A stretch of 64,000 nucleotides of DNA from Neurospora tetraspora (Eukaryota; Ascomycota; Sordariomycetes; Sordariales; Sordariaceae). The stretch's first letter is position 1. Every line of letters starts with the position of its first letter. Made by a program: the position numbers and the translations under genes. Positions 47,113 to 59,108 of the stretch are shown here, in pieces. The notes beneath the pieces are model-generated. The model searched no databases. It was not told the DNA's origin and was given only the letters and a program-made list of their open reading frames with translations. The DNA lies in NCBI RefSeq assembly GCF_033439725.1, contig NW_026944383.1, positions 3,782,001 to 3,846,000 of the forward strand, given 5' to 3'.

Positions 47113-48898
47113 ATGGGCTTAGTCGAAGACCTCGCTGGGAGCCTCTCCCTGAAGAATACCCCGATCATCCTTGGAGGGCTGCTTCTCGGTTTGATTGCCC
47201 TCAGACATTTGCAGGTAGTATGGGAAAACTTCAGAATCAACAGAATGGGCTTGCGGCCTCCCAAGATCCGAGACACTGGACTTTATGGCGAGTTACCCCC
47301 CTACATCGTCCAAAAAAAGATCAGACCATACTAACCATCCCAAAGGCACCAAGTTCATCAGGACCACCATCAAGATGGCAGCTGAGCACGGAAACCTCCG
47401 GCTTTGGCAGCAGATGTTCAGAAGCATCGGTGGATACACTGGCGAGGTCAGGCTTGTTGGTCGTCGAATCGTTTTTACCTCGGAGCCGGAAAACATCAAG
47501 GCCATTCTGGCCACCCAATTTGGAGACTACGGCAAGGGCGAAGGCTTCCATCGGGAGTGGAAGGATTTCTTGGGTGACAGCATCTTCACGACCGATGGCG
47601 ATATCTGGCACGCCAGCCGTCAACTGATCCGTCCCCAGTTCATCAAGGACCGTGTCAGTGACTTGGAATGTTTTGAGAATCATATGCAAATGCTATTCCG
47701 CACAATCGCCAATGGAGGAGCCCTAAGTGGTGAGGATCAGATGGTCGATATGGAAGCTGGTAACGGGAAGCCGGTCGATATCAGCGATCTCTTCTTTCGC
47801 TACACTCTGGACGCCGCCACCGATTTCCTCCTTGGCAAAGATATCAAGTCGTTGAGGTTTGTCCTACCCAATGCCTCTCTTGTTTTATGTTAGGCTGCTG
47901 ACAGAAAATAGCACCCCTGTACAACCTTTTGCCGATGCGTTCCAGGAGGTACAACGGGTACAGAGCGTCATCGCCAGGGCCGGACCTCTCAACCGTTTGG
48001 TGCCGAGAAAGACCTTCTGGGAAGGATTGAAAGTCATCGACGAAACTATCAACTTCTACATCGAGCGCGCCCTTCGACTTGATGAGGAGGAGCTTGCGAG
48101 CAAGTCCAAGGGAGACGAGGGTTACACTTTCCTCCATGCCCTTGCTGGTTTCACCAAAAACCGCCAAGTGTTGCACGACCAGCTGATGGCCGTTCTCCTT
48201 GCCGGACGTGACACAACCGCTTGCACCCTCTCATGGACAGTTTACGAGCTCGCCCGCCATCCCGAAACTGTGGCGAAGCTACGCGCCGAGATCCTCTCCG
48301 TTGTCGGACCTGACCGCGCTCCCACATATGACGATCTCAAGAGCATGAAGTACCTTCAGAATGTCATGAACGAGACTCTGCGGCTGTACCCCGTAGTTCC
48401 TTTCAAGTAAGTCTCCAAAACACGTTTCCTAACAAGATGATGGTTTCCTAACCTTTTCTTGTGTACAGTGTACGGATGGCCCTCAAGGATACTACTCTCC
48501 CCCGTGGTGGTGGTCCCGATGGCTCTCAGCCGATTGCCATTCTCAAGGATACACCCATCGGTTATAGCACTCTCGTCATGCAACGCCGATCCGATCTGTA
48601 CCCTCCCATCAGCGAGAAATTCCCAGATGTCGATGTCTTCTCTCCAGACCGCTGGTTCCATTGGCAGCCGAAGCCATGGCAGTATATCCCGTTCAACGGT
48701 GGCCCGCGTATCTGCATTGGCCAGCAATTCGCCCTTACCGAAATGGGATATGTGCTCACGCGACTATTCCAGCGGTACGAGAGGGTGGTGAGCTACATGG
48801 ATGAGATTGATGGAGGCAAGCCAAGGATGAAGAGTGATATTGTCTTGATGCCTGGTGATGGAGTCAAGGTTGCGTTCTTTGAGGCGAAGCGGGAGTGA
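47113..48898 (+). CDS. Cytochrome P450, CYP52-clan (fatty-acid/alkane hydroxylase-like)
   Basis: Four exons, 47113-47287, 47346-47856, 47912-48406 and 48469-48898, give 536 residues. An N-terminal membrane anchor (IILGGLLLGLIAL) is followed by a proline hinge (RPPKIRDTGLYG). The helix-C region has WHASRQLIRPQF. The I-helix is AGRDTT (about 326-331), ExxR is ETLR, and the haem loop is FNGGPRICIGQQF with Cys476 as the haem ligand. The sequence around FGDYGKGEGFHREWKDFLGDSIFTTDG is characteristic of the CYP52/CYP539/CYP584 group; known CYP52 enzymes omega-hydroxylate alkanes and fatty acids at the ER. Substrate is not known here. Intron 1 needs a GC donor (G|GCGAGT), but its branch site TACTAAC and AAAG acceptor are good and the join restores the PP-x9-G spacing. 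Confidence 0.92.
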
Positions 48899-49133
48899 TT
48901 TGAAATATTAGCATCGGATAAACCTGTCAAGTGGGAATATGGCATTCTAGGCGGCTGGGCGGTTTATCTCTCTGCTTCTAATTCAGTAGTTCTTAGTGGA
49001 ATATTTTACTACTCTAATTTACTTTGCTACCAGCCATTGTAAGCTCGCTATATGTCAATGTCGTGCTCGTATCCAAAAGAAACGCTCTGCACCTAATCAA
49101 GCTCCATCGATGACCAGCCCTGCCTGGCCTTGA

Positions 49134-51149
49134 TCACAACTTGAAACTCTCTCTAACGGCCTCTCCAAACCTTCTAATCGCCTCCGTCATGTTCTCAGCC
49201 GTTGCTGCCGCAAACGTCGCACGGAAAAAAAGCTCATTTGGTTCCGTATCTTGTTCAGCGCGGAACCAGGATCCTCGAGCAACCAAAACGCCCTTTGCTA
49301 TGCAAGAGTCGAATATCTCCTCTTCGACTTCCAAAATGGTTCTTCCAGCCTGAATACCCGGGTGTTGGGTATGATCTACCTTGAGCCAGTACTAGAAAAA
49401 AAATTATGTTAGTATCGTCAAAGGACGAATGCAGATTGCTGCAACAGGATTGAAGCAAACTTACAAACATGCCAGCAACCGGCACACTCCAGCTCACCAC
49501 CTCCTTCGGCAAGAACTTCTCAACCGCCGCCACCATGGTATCCCTCCGCTTGGTATACTCGCCCCTCAGATTCATCAACCACTTGAAGTACCCCTCATGT
49601 CCCCACTGCTCGTCCAGCAGCTTGTACAGGATCACCTGCGAGATGCCGCTGGGCCCTTGGTTGCACACCTCCGCGTGACGGATGTACCGCTCGATGATCT
49701 GCTCCGAGGCCGTCACCCACCCGACGCGCGAGCCGGGTACGACCACCTTGGAGAAGGAATCCATGCGCAGGACGCGGCCGTCGACGTCCATGGATAGGAG
49801 AGAGGGGATGAGGGAGGAGATGAAGGATTCCACCGTCTCTTCTTCTTCTTTGCCCTCACCGTCTGCGCCCTCTTCGCCTTCTTTTGCGGCCGTGGTCGCC
49901 CCCGTCTCCAACGGCATCTGGATATAATAATACGGCTCATCCTCAATCACAAACAAATCATGTTTCCTCGCCACCTCATACACCTCCCTCCTCCTCTCCA
50001 ACCCCTGCGTGGCGCCCGTAGGATTCTGTCCGCTCGGCACCGTGTACAACACATGCGGCTTCCTCCTGCCCTCCCTCTCCTTGGGATCCCACCCGGACAA
50101 AAGCTCATCCATCGCTTCCGGCAACAACCCTTGCTCGTCCATCTTGACACCCACCACCTTCACCCCCAAGGGGTTCGCAGTCTCCAAAGCCGTGGAGAAG
50201 GAATACTCCTCCGTCAACAAACAATCACCCCTCCCCGGCCCGTCGCAGAGCATGCGAAGAGTCTGCTCCAAAGCACCCGTGCTGCCTACCGTCAGGCAGG
50301 ACCGCCAGTCGCTGTAAGGCGGGTTGTGGACTAATTCAGTGTGCTCGGTGACGAACCTCGACAGCTGCGCGGAGCCCGTGGCTTGCGCGTAGTTGAGCGC
50401 GATGGACAGGTCGTAGGTGCCTTGGATGAGAGGGTCGGTGACGTCGTACTTGCCTATGCGGACTTCGGCACCCGAAGAGGCAGTGGCGGCTTCGGAGAAG
50501 TGAGGGGGTGTAGGCACTTTGAGGGTGATGGATTCGATGGGGAAGTACTCGGCGCAGGGAAGGCCGCCGCCGAGGGAGATGAGGCCGGGGGTTTTGAGGT
50601 GGCGGGCGGCTTGTTTGAGGGCGCAGGGGTGGCGGGAGAGGGATTCGGGGGAGAGGTGGTCTGGTTGTGTGTGTTAATTTATATGATTTGGCAGAAGTGC
50701 TTGGATCAAGGGAGAGTCTTACGGTCCATAGACTGGGATTTAGGTTTGCCCACTTGCTATAGTAGTTGAAAATAAGTCAGTTACCTCCCCCCCTTTCCGT
50801 CGAGGGCCCGTGTAAGTGATAGAGGGTTAGGGTTCAATGACATGAAACATACCGGACCCTTAAACATGTCGCTATCGGAGTAAGAAGCGGTCGGTGCAAT
50901 GAGCCTGCCGGCTTTGGCACGTCTTTCCAGGATGTCGTTAATGGTGACTGCATTCTGCCGGCCGGGAGCTGATGCAGGCGGGATTTCAGAAGGGTCGGCG
51001 TCCGTTAGCTTGGCTGCGGGACCAAGCGTCTCCAAAGCACTGACATCGTTGGAGTTGGAATGAAAATGGCGAGCCGATTGTTCGGTTTTGTTGCCATTCA
51101 CCAATTCGGATGAGGGCTGGCGGCCGGCGCCGGAGCCGTTGATGATCAT
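49134..51149 (-). CDS. ARO8: Aro8-type class I aminotransferase (aromatic amino acid / aminoadipate)
   Basis: Four exons, 51149-50853, 50756-50723 (34 nt), 50660-49465 and 49391-49134, join to 594 residues. PLP-dependent fold I enzyme. Markers are SDMFKGP, ALKQAARHLKTPGLISLGGGLP (given by its parts LKTPGLISLGGG and PCAEYFP), TVGSTGALEQ, TVPSGQNPTGAT, VIEDEPYYYIQ and the PLP Schiff-base lysine in DSFSKVVVPGSRVGW (Lys415). A ~30-residue acidic insert (EEGADGEGKEEEE) sits before VESFISSLIPSLL. The Aro8 group transaminates aromatic amino acids and 2-aminoadipate with 2-oxoglutarate. The N-terminal ~90 residues are more variable and could include a targeting signal, though they contain acids and Asn runs. 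Start chosen as the first ATG of a frame continuous with exon 2. Confidence 0.9.
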
Positions 51150-52726
51150 TCTGGCCGGGTGTGGTGCTGGTGGATTCGGGGAACCGATGATTTGGACTCC
51201 GCAACGTCAGCCGGGGTCCGTGTGCTCGCTCCGGAAAAGTATATAAGTGATTGATGTTCGGGCAGGATTACAAATCCAAAACTTGAGGATGCCGATATTT
51301 AAACACTCCGGTCAAAGAAAGATATGACTAATATAGATGGAGTCACAGGAAAGATGACTCGAATTTGAAGTGGATTGGAGATACTGAAAGGAAGGAGGTT
51401 AATGTTGATAAGCGAGTATCTTGTACTAAGAGCCGCATCAACGAATGGCTAACATGTAAGCAAAGACACAAGCGCCCCTGATAACAATGAGCCGATAGCG
51501 GGGAAGAGTGACATCTCATCCGCTGTTAACCGGCTGTTACCCAAAGGCAAACAGGGGCTTGAAGTGTCTTTGAGGGGCTCTGAGGGGCCGAGAAGGGGTC
51601 TTTGAAGCTGTGATCCCGGCACAAAAGCAAAGAAGGCCGACGTCAAGTGACCTTGAAGCGTTCAAGTTGAGGAATGAACTTCAGTGGCTGACGTAACAGA
51701 AAATCGGCTCGGCTCTGTGTGCAAATGCGGTGTGGCCAACTCGTAATAGGTACACGTGTATGCACATGCCGCTACCAATACCGCCCAGACTCAACTGTCG
51801 TACATAGACTAATCTCAAGTGCAGCTCGAGTCTGTTGATAACCGTGCGTTCCACCAGTCTCTATCACCACACCGACACCAGATATCTCCATCGTGACCAC
51901 AAATGTTGATAATGGTGACCGTTTCTGCGTGTCTTTTATCTTTCTACTCCTGTATCAAACGCCATAACAGAGAGATGCTCCCCTTGTATGCATGCAGCCA
52001 TATGCTTGTGGGGGAGCCATTGCGACAACACCAGCCCACCTCACCCTCCACCCGGATATCTCGTTGCGAACCTCGAACATGCTGTTATGCGAGTGGCGAT
52101 AGTTACTTCGACCAGGAAAATCGACTCGATGACAGGACGTGACCTGGAGTTGGGCGATGACAAGCCGAGTGATGGAATCCTTTTGGCAAAGTCCGGATTT
52201 GAAGGTGATTTTGAAGAGAACTTCCGGGCCGACTCAGGATGTAAGGACAGTCCTTCTTGGATCTTCGGAGGCCATCCACGGGCAGCATCCAGTGCTTCGG
52301 TAATCTTTTGTGGTTGACAGCAAAGAAAATTGAAGAAATGAGAAGAAAACAGAAGCTTCAGTTCTGGAAATATTGGAAGATATATGATATCTCCCTGGAA
52401 CTCAGGCAGAAGTTCCATAGAGCGTAGTGGTCCGTTTTGACCGAGCTACCAATTGCTCTAAACCGTCCGTGACGGACATGCACACTCTGTTGGTACTGAA
52501 TAATCTGATCTTCTTGATCAGAAACACCATTTTTCACGTATTCCACTTTGAGTGTATACTTTGTCCAACAGTCGGGGTGCGTTGATTATCTGGCTCCTGT
52601 GAAAGCAAAACCTGCTACGAAATATCCGTCAACGGATGGTGGGTGTCACCAGGGTTGGGTTCGAAAACCTCGTCATCCTGACGTCTCCCGACATAGGCGG
52701 CTTCTTGTGAAGGGTTCGGATGAAAA
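51150..52726. other. Intergenic, start of an accessory-looking region
   Basis: Promoter side of the Aro8-type gene, then about 1.5 kb with short open frames but no domain or splice chain I can defend. Confidence 0.45.
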
Positions 52727-53500
52727 TCAGCGAACAAAATGGCTCCGGGTTGGTAGATCCCACTCCGATCGGCACCGTCCAGAAATATCGGAAAGGCAGA
52801 TATCCGAACTCCCTGTGTGCGTGCTACACGTACAGTGAGACGATGGCCCATGCCTAACGAAGAACTCTCGTTCCTGGAGGTAAGATTCCGGAGGAGGCAT
52901 GTTGTCAGATGAACTAGGACTAGACCGGAACGAGGTATTGCTTTGGAGGTCCACGGAGGTGTGTGGTAATTTCTTGTCTGGTGGCACTGGGGCTGGAGTC
53001 TTGAACCGCTTGCAAATGCTATCGATGATCACGGTACTGATGCTCGTAAACGCGAAACCAAGAGGGAGCCAAGGGATGAGGCTGTTGCTCGAAGATCCAG
53101 CAGATAGGACAGCCTGCAGCAATACAAACAATGCTACCGGGGCGGTACATGGGCCGATTCTTCAGAGCATTAGTTGAAACTAAAACAAAAAACCGGATGA
53201 GGGCTATGCCTACTTGATAAGCGACTGAACATTTATCGTGAGATACACCGCCGCCGAGACTATGAATAGGACGAGGGTGCTATGAGGCTGTCAGTACACG
53301 GCATGGACAACGAAAAGAAAGCCCAGGGCTCCTTACAGACGAAGGAAGGAGAAGTTCCCATCGTTGGCGATTGGGAACAAGACTGCGGTGCTGACCATGA
53401 TCCCACAAGAAACGATTTTTGCGGCTCGAACTAAGCTGTAGATCAAGGTACGAGGACAGAAGGACGACATAGAGTCCGCATCACCCAAGTCGGGATCCAT
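52727..53500 (-). CDS. Small membrane protein with four predicted helices, unknown
   Basis: Three exons, 53500-53337, 53279-53214 and 53159-52727, join in frame to 220 residues. The ATG context is good (CAACATGG). Hydrophobic segments: KIVSCGIMVSTAVLFPIA; LTLVLFIVSAAVYLTI; VALFVLLQAVLSAG; and LIPWLPLGFAFTSISTVII. The N-terminus is short and acidic (MDPDLGDADSM); the C-terminal ~100 residues are polar, Ser/Pro-rich and probably disordered. I do not recognise the family. The topology with four closely spaced helices resembles MARVEL-type fungal proteins, but I have no diagnostic motif. Introns are 57 and 54 nt with ordinary ends (last acceptor GAAG). The last ~40 residues might instead be untranslated if another intron is missed. 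Confidence 0.5.
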
Positions 53501-54437
53501 GTTGGGCAAAGTGTCAGGATCTCAAGTGTCGGGGCGGCTCATAACCAGTCTTATCCAATCCCTAAGTCTATTTTCTGGCCGAATAGTTGTTTGGTGTTTA
53601 GGGTTGAGAGTTGTTGTGCGTAATGCGACGGAATCTACTGTTGGAGCAGGATGGTGGCGAAGGATTTATAGAAGATAGCCCGATACATGATGTGGTCCAT
53701 CGTTTGACCTGTTGATACAAGACTCTCGGAGCGATAACGAGAGGCTATGGGGTAGATTTGAGGGCTTGATCTTCCTCCCGGAAACCCAAGGCAGTCGTCC
53801 GGCACAGCCACCATTGGGCGACACAATGCTGCCACACATTGGGAGGCCGGCCAGATGATTCTGAAAGGCTCATAAACCAATGATGGTGTCTTTCGTAGTT
53901 CGAGCCGGTTGCTTCCGTCTTTGATTTCTCGTTATTGCCTCGTTCATAGCCTGGCAGAGGTTCTCCGCCGTGGTTCGCAGGTTGCCTTACGAAGGAGTCA
54001 TATGCGTTCTGTCTTCGGATTGGCCCAGTTTTCGGTGAAAGCTGTCAGCCTCACTGCCAGCCTATTGTGCTGAGGGGCAGCCTGATACCCAACCGGTGTG
54101 CCTTGGGTCTTCACGCATAAGGGTGAGACATTAGTTATCGTTCAGCATAGGGCTGCATCTTTGACCGAAAACATGAGCATGATATTGATAGAATTGGTAG
54201 GGGTAGTTGGGTGTTAAAGTCATCTGCAACCGCCCGGGCATCCGGTGATCTAATCTGCCGATTCAGGCAAGCTGAAACCTGAAAAGAGGGATAGAGAAAG
54301 AAAGCGGGAATATTTAGTCCATGGGAATGCCATGATGATGGTACTCGAATGCTTGAGCCGATGGCCGTATCTGAATTCACCTTCATGCGATACCCAGTCG
54401 TCAGCTTCCTTGCAACCACTCATTAGCCGAAGCTCCA
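53501..54437. other. Divergent promoter region between two small membrane proteins
   Basis: About 0.9 kb between the two start codons. No separate gene is supported; an open frame at 53880-53635 on the minus strand has no domain. Confidence 0.45.
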
Positions 54438-55023
54438 ATGAATCCAATTAATGTCCGAACATGCCCGCTTCGACACCGGTCCGGGAAGGTGCCGGAGCAA
54501 GCTGCAACATGGAGCTGGAGATCCGATGTTGTTGAGATATGTCTCGGGGCTCTGTGTAGCGCCGTGATCTGGCGGTATACTTCCCACAACGACCATACGT
54601 ACGGCCAGAGAGGGGTGAGTGGCACTCCTTCATCGAACACCTTAATGGTTTTGTTGACAATACTGCTTGTAGAACCACCCAGAAAGCCCAAGGGAACGCA
54701 ATGGAAAAGGCGTCATTTTATCTCCTTCAGACGGGTTGATGCTCTGGTCATGTCTGGTGTACGGCTGCTGTGTCTCGTCATTCATCCATCGCCGGCAGGA
54801 GAAGGATCCGTTCCAGTTGTTCGTTTACCTAGTTTTTGTCGCTGGCGCTGGAGTCGCCGGATATGCCGTCGGAGCGAGTGCAAATCTGATGCTGCTCGGA
54901 TACCTTCCGTGGGCCATTTCCCTCGCAATGGCGGCCAGCCTTTTGGGCCACGGTCTTTATAGGAGGTGGAAATGTGTTGCACCGAGTCCAGGAGACGAGG
55001 AGAAACTCCAACCCATACGTTGA
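54438..55023 (+). CDS. Small multi-helix membrane protein, unknown
   Basis: Two exons, 54438-54614 and 54673-55023, join in phase 0 (QRG|NHPES) to 175 residues; the intron is 58 nt (GTGAGT...TTGTAG). Hydrophobic segments: VVEICLGALCSAVIW; LMLWSCLVYGCCVSSFI; QLFVYLVFVAGAGVAGYAVG; LGYLPWAISLAMAASLLG. The end is a charged tail (RRWKCVAPSPGDEEKLQPIR). Not recognised. It faces the four-helix gene at 52727-53500 and its last two helices look similar to that protein's. An open frame just downstream (about 55040-55261, MAKVDFIKPALLFSVLVQAA...) carries one more hydrophobic segment and might be an alternative or extra exon. Confidence 0.45.
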
Positions 55024-56927
55024 ACTGCATGGCATATGCATGGCGAAAGTCGATTTCATCAAGCCCGCTCTGCTGTTCTCGGTTCTCGTGCAGGCCGCGA
55101 TAGTCGTTTTAGCAAGCCACGCGGCTTCAACAGCTACGCCTTTCGCCAGCAACAAAAGAAGAATACATTTCGGTTACTTAGGCCTGTCTTTTTCTGGAAA
55201 ACGCCGCTGTCAGCATCGATATTCAGACATGGGTGGGAGATCATGTGGGCCATATGATTAAGAAGGGGCCATGTATTTACCATTCGCATGTTGATGAACG
55301 GCATCGCGGTAAAGACGACAAAGCGTTTGAAAGGCCCCTTGCCTACATTTCAAGAGCTGGAGCGAAGAAGTGAAGAAGTGAAGAACGAGATTGAAGCATC
55401 TGGAAATCGAAGAGTTGAGAGAATGATGGAGATTTGCGGGGAAGGGAAATGGAAGACGAGACACAGAGAGACTTCAGCCTTGTATTGTAATAGAATTGCG
55501 GGAGATAACTGAAGACCATGCTCGGGTCAATTTCATCATTTGTTTGGAAGGAACCACCTCAATGCATGCAAGTGCCGTATGTAGGAAGCGCTCTTGCCGT
55601 ATGGCGACAGATATCATCCGATGTTTCCAGATCATGTACAGTAGTCGTGGCACGCAACACTCACGACGACTTACCCCTTTCTTGTTTTTCTCCATCACAA
55701 CAAAAGTCAACAATGCGGTGTCGAGGCAACGTGAAACTCCGAAGTGGAACACAACGGGAGCGACCCGCCCAACGGAAGACCTGATAACGGAAAAGTGGAG
55801 CATTTACGGAGAAGCGGCGCCGAGGGTTCTGAGCCACAATGGAGCCGGAACCACCGAAACTTTTTCACGATTTGGGCGGGCCGAGATGTTGGCGTCACGC
55901 CAAGAAAACCCACTCCCAACCACCCGATTCACTGGTCCGTGATGGCAGCGGTGGCAGTGTGCCGAAGACCTCTCCAATCTCAGTGCAACAACACAAACAA
56001 GAGCGTTTGTCCGTACCCCCCAAGAAACCTCAAACACACCCCCAACCTCCCGTCCTTTGAAAATCCCAAAAAAATTCAAGGTCCTGACATCCGTAAAGAA
56101 ACAAAAGAAACATTCATACATCGTTTCAGCAAAGAAAACTTTGGCCAAACGAAACAGGACGAAACTTGTCCGATGGCCAAAATGTTATTCGATGGAGCTC
56201 TCAATTCAAGGCCCCAGTGGTCCTTTGAAAAACAGGCTCCTTGGCTTCAAGCCCAGGCGGCCCAGAGAGAGCTGATGGTGGGGAGCCTACGATGACGATT
56301 CTGGCAGGTTGGTGACTTGTGAGAGGCTGGGACAGACTGGACAAGACCTGGACCGCCGACCGTCTCGTACTCAGCCAGTCTGACCAGGACTCATCCCACG
56401 ATGTGATCGGAGAGTGTGATTCTAGGATTCTGAATTCCCGGACCCTCTTTTTCTCTTTCCACGCGCGTTTACGCATTCGCTGCATTCATTGATACACTGA
56501 CTTGGTACCATTAAAAGCCAGGAACAGGGCAAGTGTCATGCAAGATCCCGCTACCCTTCTTTTCCTGTTCGTATACATAAGACTACTACCACGTCTGGGA
56601 CCGATTATCGTCACTCGTTGAACTGTCGTCCCATCTGTCGTCATACATCAACAACTCTGTCAATTTATACTCAGATTTGCTGTCGTGACCCATCACTCCC
56701 GAAAACCGTTCGAATCTGTGACCGCCGCTTCGGCTTCGAGCTCTCCACCATCACATCACCGCTCACACGAGTCCGTCCTACCAACCCACCCCGCGATCGA
56801 GAACACCGATTCAATTTCGAAGACCCAAAACCCGAGCCTTGGTTGCCTCATCAGTCCAAAGCTCTCAAATAATTATTCCTAGCCCCCCTGTGTCACCACA
56901 AGACCTTGGGAGCACAAAACAACAACC
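55024..56927. other. Intergenic before the CRH-type gene
   Basis: Besides the possible small frame near 55040-55261 I see no gene. The last 350 bp are C- and T-rich and probably form the promoter and leader of the cell-wall gene. Confidence 0.45.
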
Positions 56928-58136
56928 ATGGTGTCCCTAAGTTGGCGAACAGCGGTGACAGCTGCTTTCGCAAGTGTAGCTTCCGCGCAAACATGGACAG
57001 CATGTAACCCAACACAACGAAGTAAGTCCTCAAAAACCTTTCTCATCTCAGACTCACATATCCATCCAAAAGTAAGAAAGAGAGAGAAAAAAACATGCCT
57101 AACACCACTTCCTCTCCTTCCAGCCGACTGCCCCCCAAACACCGCCCTCGGCATGGCCATCGACGTCGACTTCACCCAAGGCGCCGTCAACTCCTTCAAC
57201 GCCTACGGCGGCACCCCCTCCTACTCGCGAAACGACGGCGTCTCCTTCACCGTCGCCAAATCCGGCGACTCCCCGCAGCTAACCTCGGTCTTCTACATCA
57301 TGTTTGGGCGGGTCGAATTAACCATGAAGGCGGCCCCCGGCGCCGGCATCGTTTCTTCCCTGGTCCTCCAATCCGACGACCTCGACGAGATCGACTTCGA
57401 GTGGCTGGGCGCCGACAACACGTACGTGCAAACCAACTTCTTCTACCAGGGGAAAACCGCCACCTACGACCGGGGGCAGTTCAACCCGGCCCCCAACAGC
57501 CAGGGCCAGTTCGTCAAGTACACGATCGACTGGACCTCTGAGAGAATCAATTGGTACGTGGGCGGCACTCTTGTGCGCCAGTTGACCGTCAACGATGCGG
57601 GGGGCCAGTACCCGCAGACTCCGATGCAAGTCAAGTTCGGCGCGTGGTCAGGCGGTGACAGCGCCAACTCGCCGGGAACCATCCAGTGGGCTATGGGCCC
57701 GACGGATTACTCCAAGGGCCCGTTCAGCATGGTGGTCCAGAGCGTGATGGTCAGCGATTACTCGACGGGCAAGTCGTACCGGTACGGCGACACGAGCGGC
57801 ACGTGGCAGAGCATCATTGCCGAGGGCGGGCAGGTGAATGGGAACTTGGGTAAAGCCGGGACGGTCACGGTGACGGCGAGCGCGGTGGCGGCGACGAATA
57901 CGGGGTCGTCGGGCGGGTCGGTGCCCGTTGGCGGCATCGGTGGTTCTTCTAACGGCGGCAGCAGCGGCGGAACTAACACGCACGGGTCGATTCCTGCAGG
58001 CTGGGTTATGAAACCAAATGGGAAGATTGTGCCTGTTGGCGCGGCGAGCGCCATGATGAGACCGCCGCAGGGTCTGCTGGTTGCTACGTCGCTTGTGACG
58101 GTGGCTCTTGCTGCCTTTGTTGGGTGCTTGGTTTGA
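56928..58136 (+). CDS. GPI-anchored CRH-type chitin-glucan transglycosylase, GH16
   Basis: Two exons, 56928-57021 and 57124-58136, give 368 residues. A signal peptide (about 1-20, ending SVASA) precedes QTWTACNPT, the usual mature start of Crh proteins. The GH16 beta-jelly-roll contains the catalytic motif DEIDFEWLG, with Glu120 as nucleophile and Glu124 as acid/base. YVGGTLVRQLT, MQVKFGAWSGGD and WAMGPTDYSKGPFSM are typical of the Crh branch. A Ser/Gly/Thr-rich linker (about 295-325) leads to a hydrophobic C-terminus (GLLVATSLVTVALAAFVGCLV), a likely GPI-attachment signal. Known Crh enzymes link chitin to beta-glucans in the cell wall; specificity is inferred by homology. The intron splits Thr of QR|TDCPPNT. 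Confidence 0.95.
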   Translation: MVSLSWRTAVTAAFASVASAQTWTACNPTQRSKSSKTFLISDSHIHPKVRKREKKTCLTPLPLLPADCPPNTALGMAIDVDFTQGAVNSFNAYGGTPSYSRNDGVSFTVAKSGDSPQLTSVFYIMFGRVELTMKAAPGAGIVSSLVLQSDDLDEIDFEWLGADNTYVQTNFFYQGKTATYDRGQFNPAPNSQGQFVKYTIDWTSERINWYVGGTLVRQLTVNDAGGQYPQTPMQVKFGAWSGGDSANSPGTIQWAMGPTDYSKGPFSMVVQSVMVSDYSTGKSYRYGDTSGTWQSIIAEGGQVNGNLGKAGTVTVTASAVAATNTGSSGGSVPVGGIGGSSNGGSSGGTNTHGSIPAGWVMKPNGKIVPVGAASAMMRPPQGLLVATSLVTVALAAFVGCLV

Positions 58137-59108
58137 GAGGCTTGATGGGACATCCTGAGTGGCATGACAACATACAGTCTTTGCGTTGCTCAATCATTGG
58201 CTGGGTCTTCTTCTCCCTTCGAGGTCGGAGGCGTAGGAGCCAGCAGCACGATGCATTTGCAGGCGTAAGATTCAATTTGGTTTTGGGCATTTACCTAATA
58301 CGGCGTTTGAGGAATTTGGCTTGATAGAGATCTGATATGTATCGGCGACGGCAATGTTATATGTATATGATTGGAAACGGAGGGAAAGATAATGTACCTA
58401 TGGTATGGGAAATTTTTGTACTCCTACATCACGATAGACACCACATACACACAAGTTGGACAACCTGATCAACATTCAAACGGTAGATTCCTTTGTTTGG
58501 GCACGTACGCAGTCGATTTCTGGTAGTTTTGTCTCATCTTGTATCTGCACATACCATTGCCTCTCTACCTCTAGGGATTTCTATCCTCACCAATAGGCGT
58601 GCTCGCGATAACTGACGATGGTCGATCTTAAGTCGCTGTTAAGGATAGTTCAATCTAAGTTTTGGGATATAGCGAACCATCTATCTTGAACCCTGGATCC
58701 TTCTTGACCCTTTTCAATGACCAACCTCGACACCAAAAGGGAGTGAACACCAACCTCCGTAACTCCATCCTCCGAGATCAAGCTATGCGCAATGCTAATG
58801 GAAACCCCATATAACCCATCAAAGAGCAAGCAATTTGCCTCCAGCGTTTCCCTAACCATTAGACAGCATAAAACCTTCGCGTCGCTTGCTTTTTGTAATT
58901 CTGGCATAGGCGTCCAGCAAGCTTTCTAACAAAACCCAAGATGTCCCAAGTGAGAATAGTAAAACGATTCACCAAAGGGTCTATCAAGGCTACTTCGTGT
59001 GTGATTTGGGTGAAAGGCGCAAAAAAACATGGGCATTCATGTTGTTGTCTATAGGAACGACTTGTGTGAATGACTTATCAGAATACGAATGACGATGCTT
59101 GGCCAACC
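58137..59108. other. Convergent 3' region, CRH-type gene and TOP1
   Basis: About 1 kb without a supported gene; it should hold both terminators. The minus-strand frame at 58907-58650 has no recognisable domain. Confidence 0.5.

Noticed and set aside
55040-55261. Separate small membrane protein gene
   Set aside because: One hydrophobic segment in a 73-codon frame without conservation evidence; kept only as a possible extra exon of the upstream gene.
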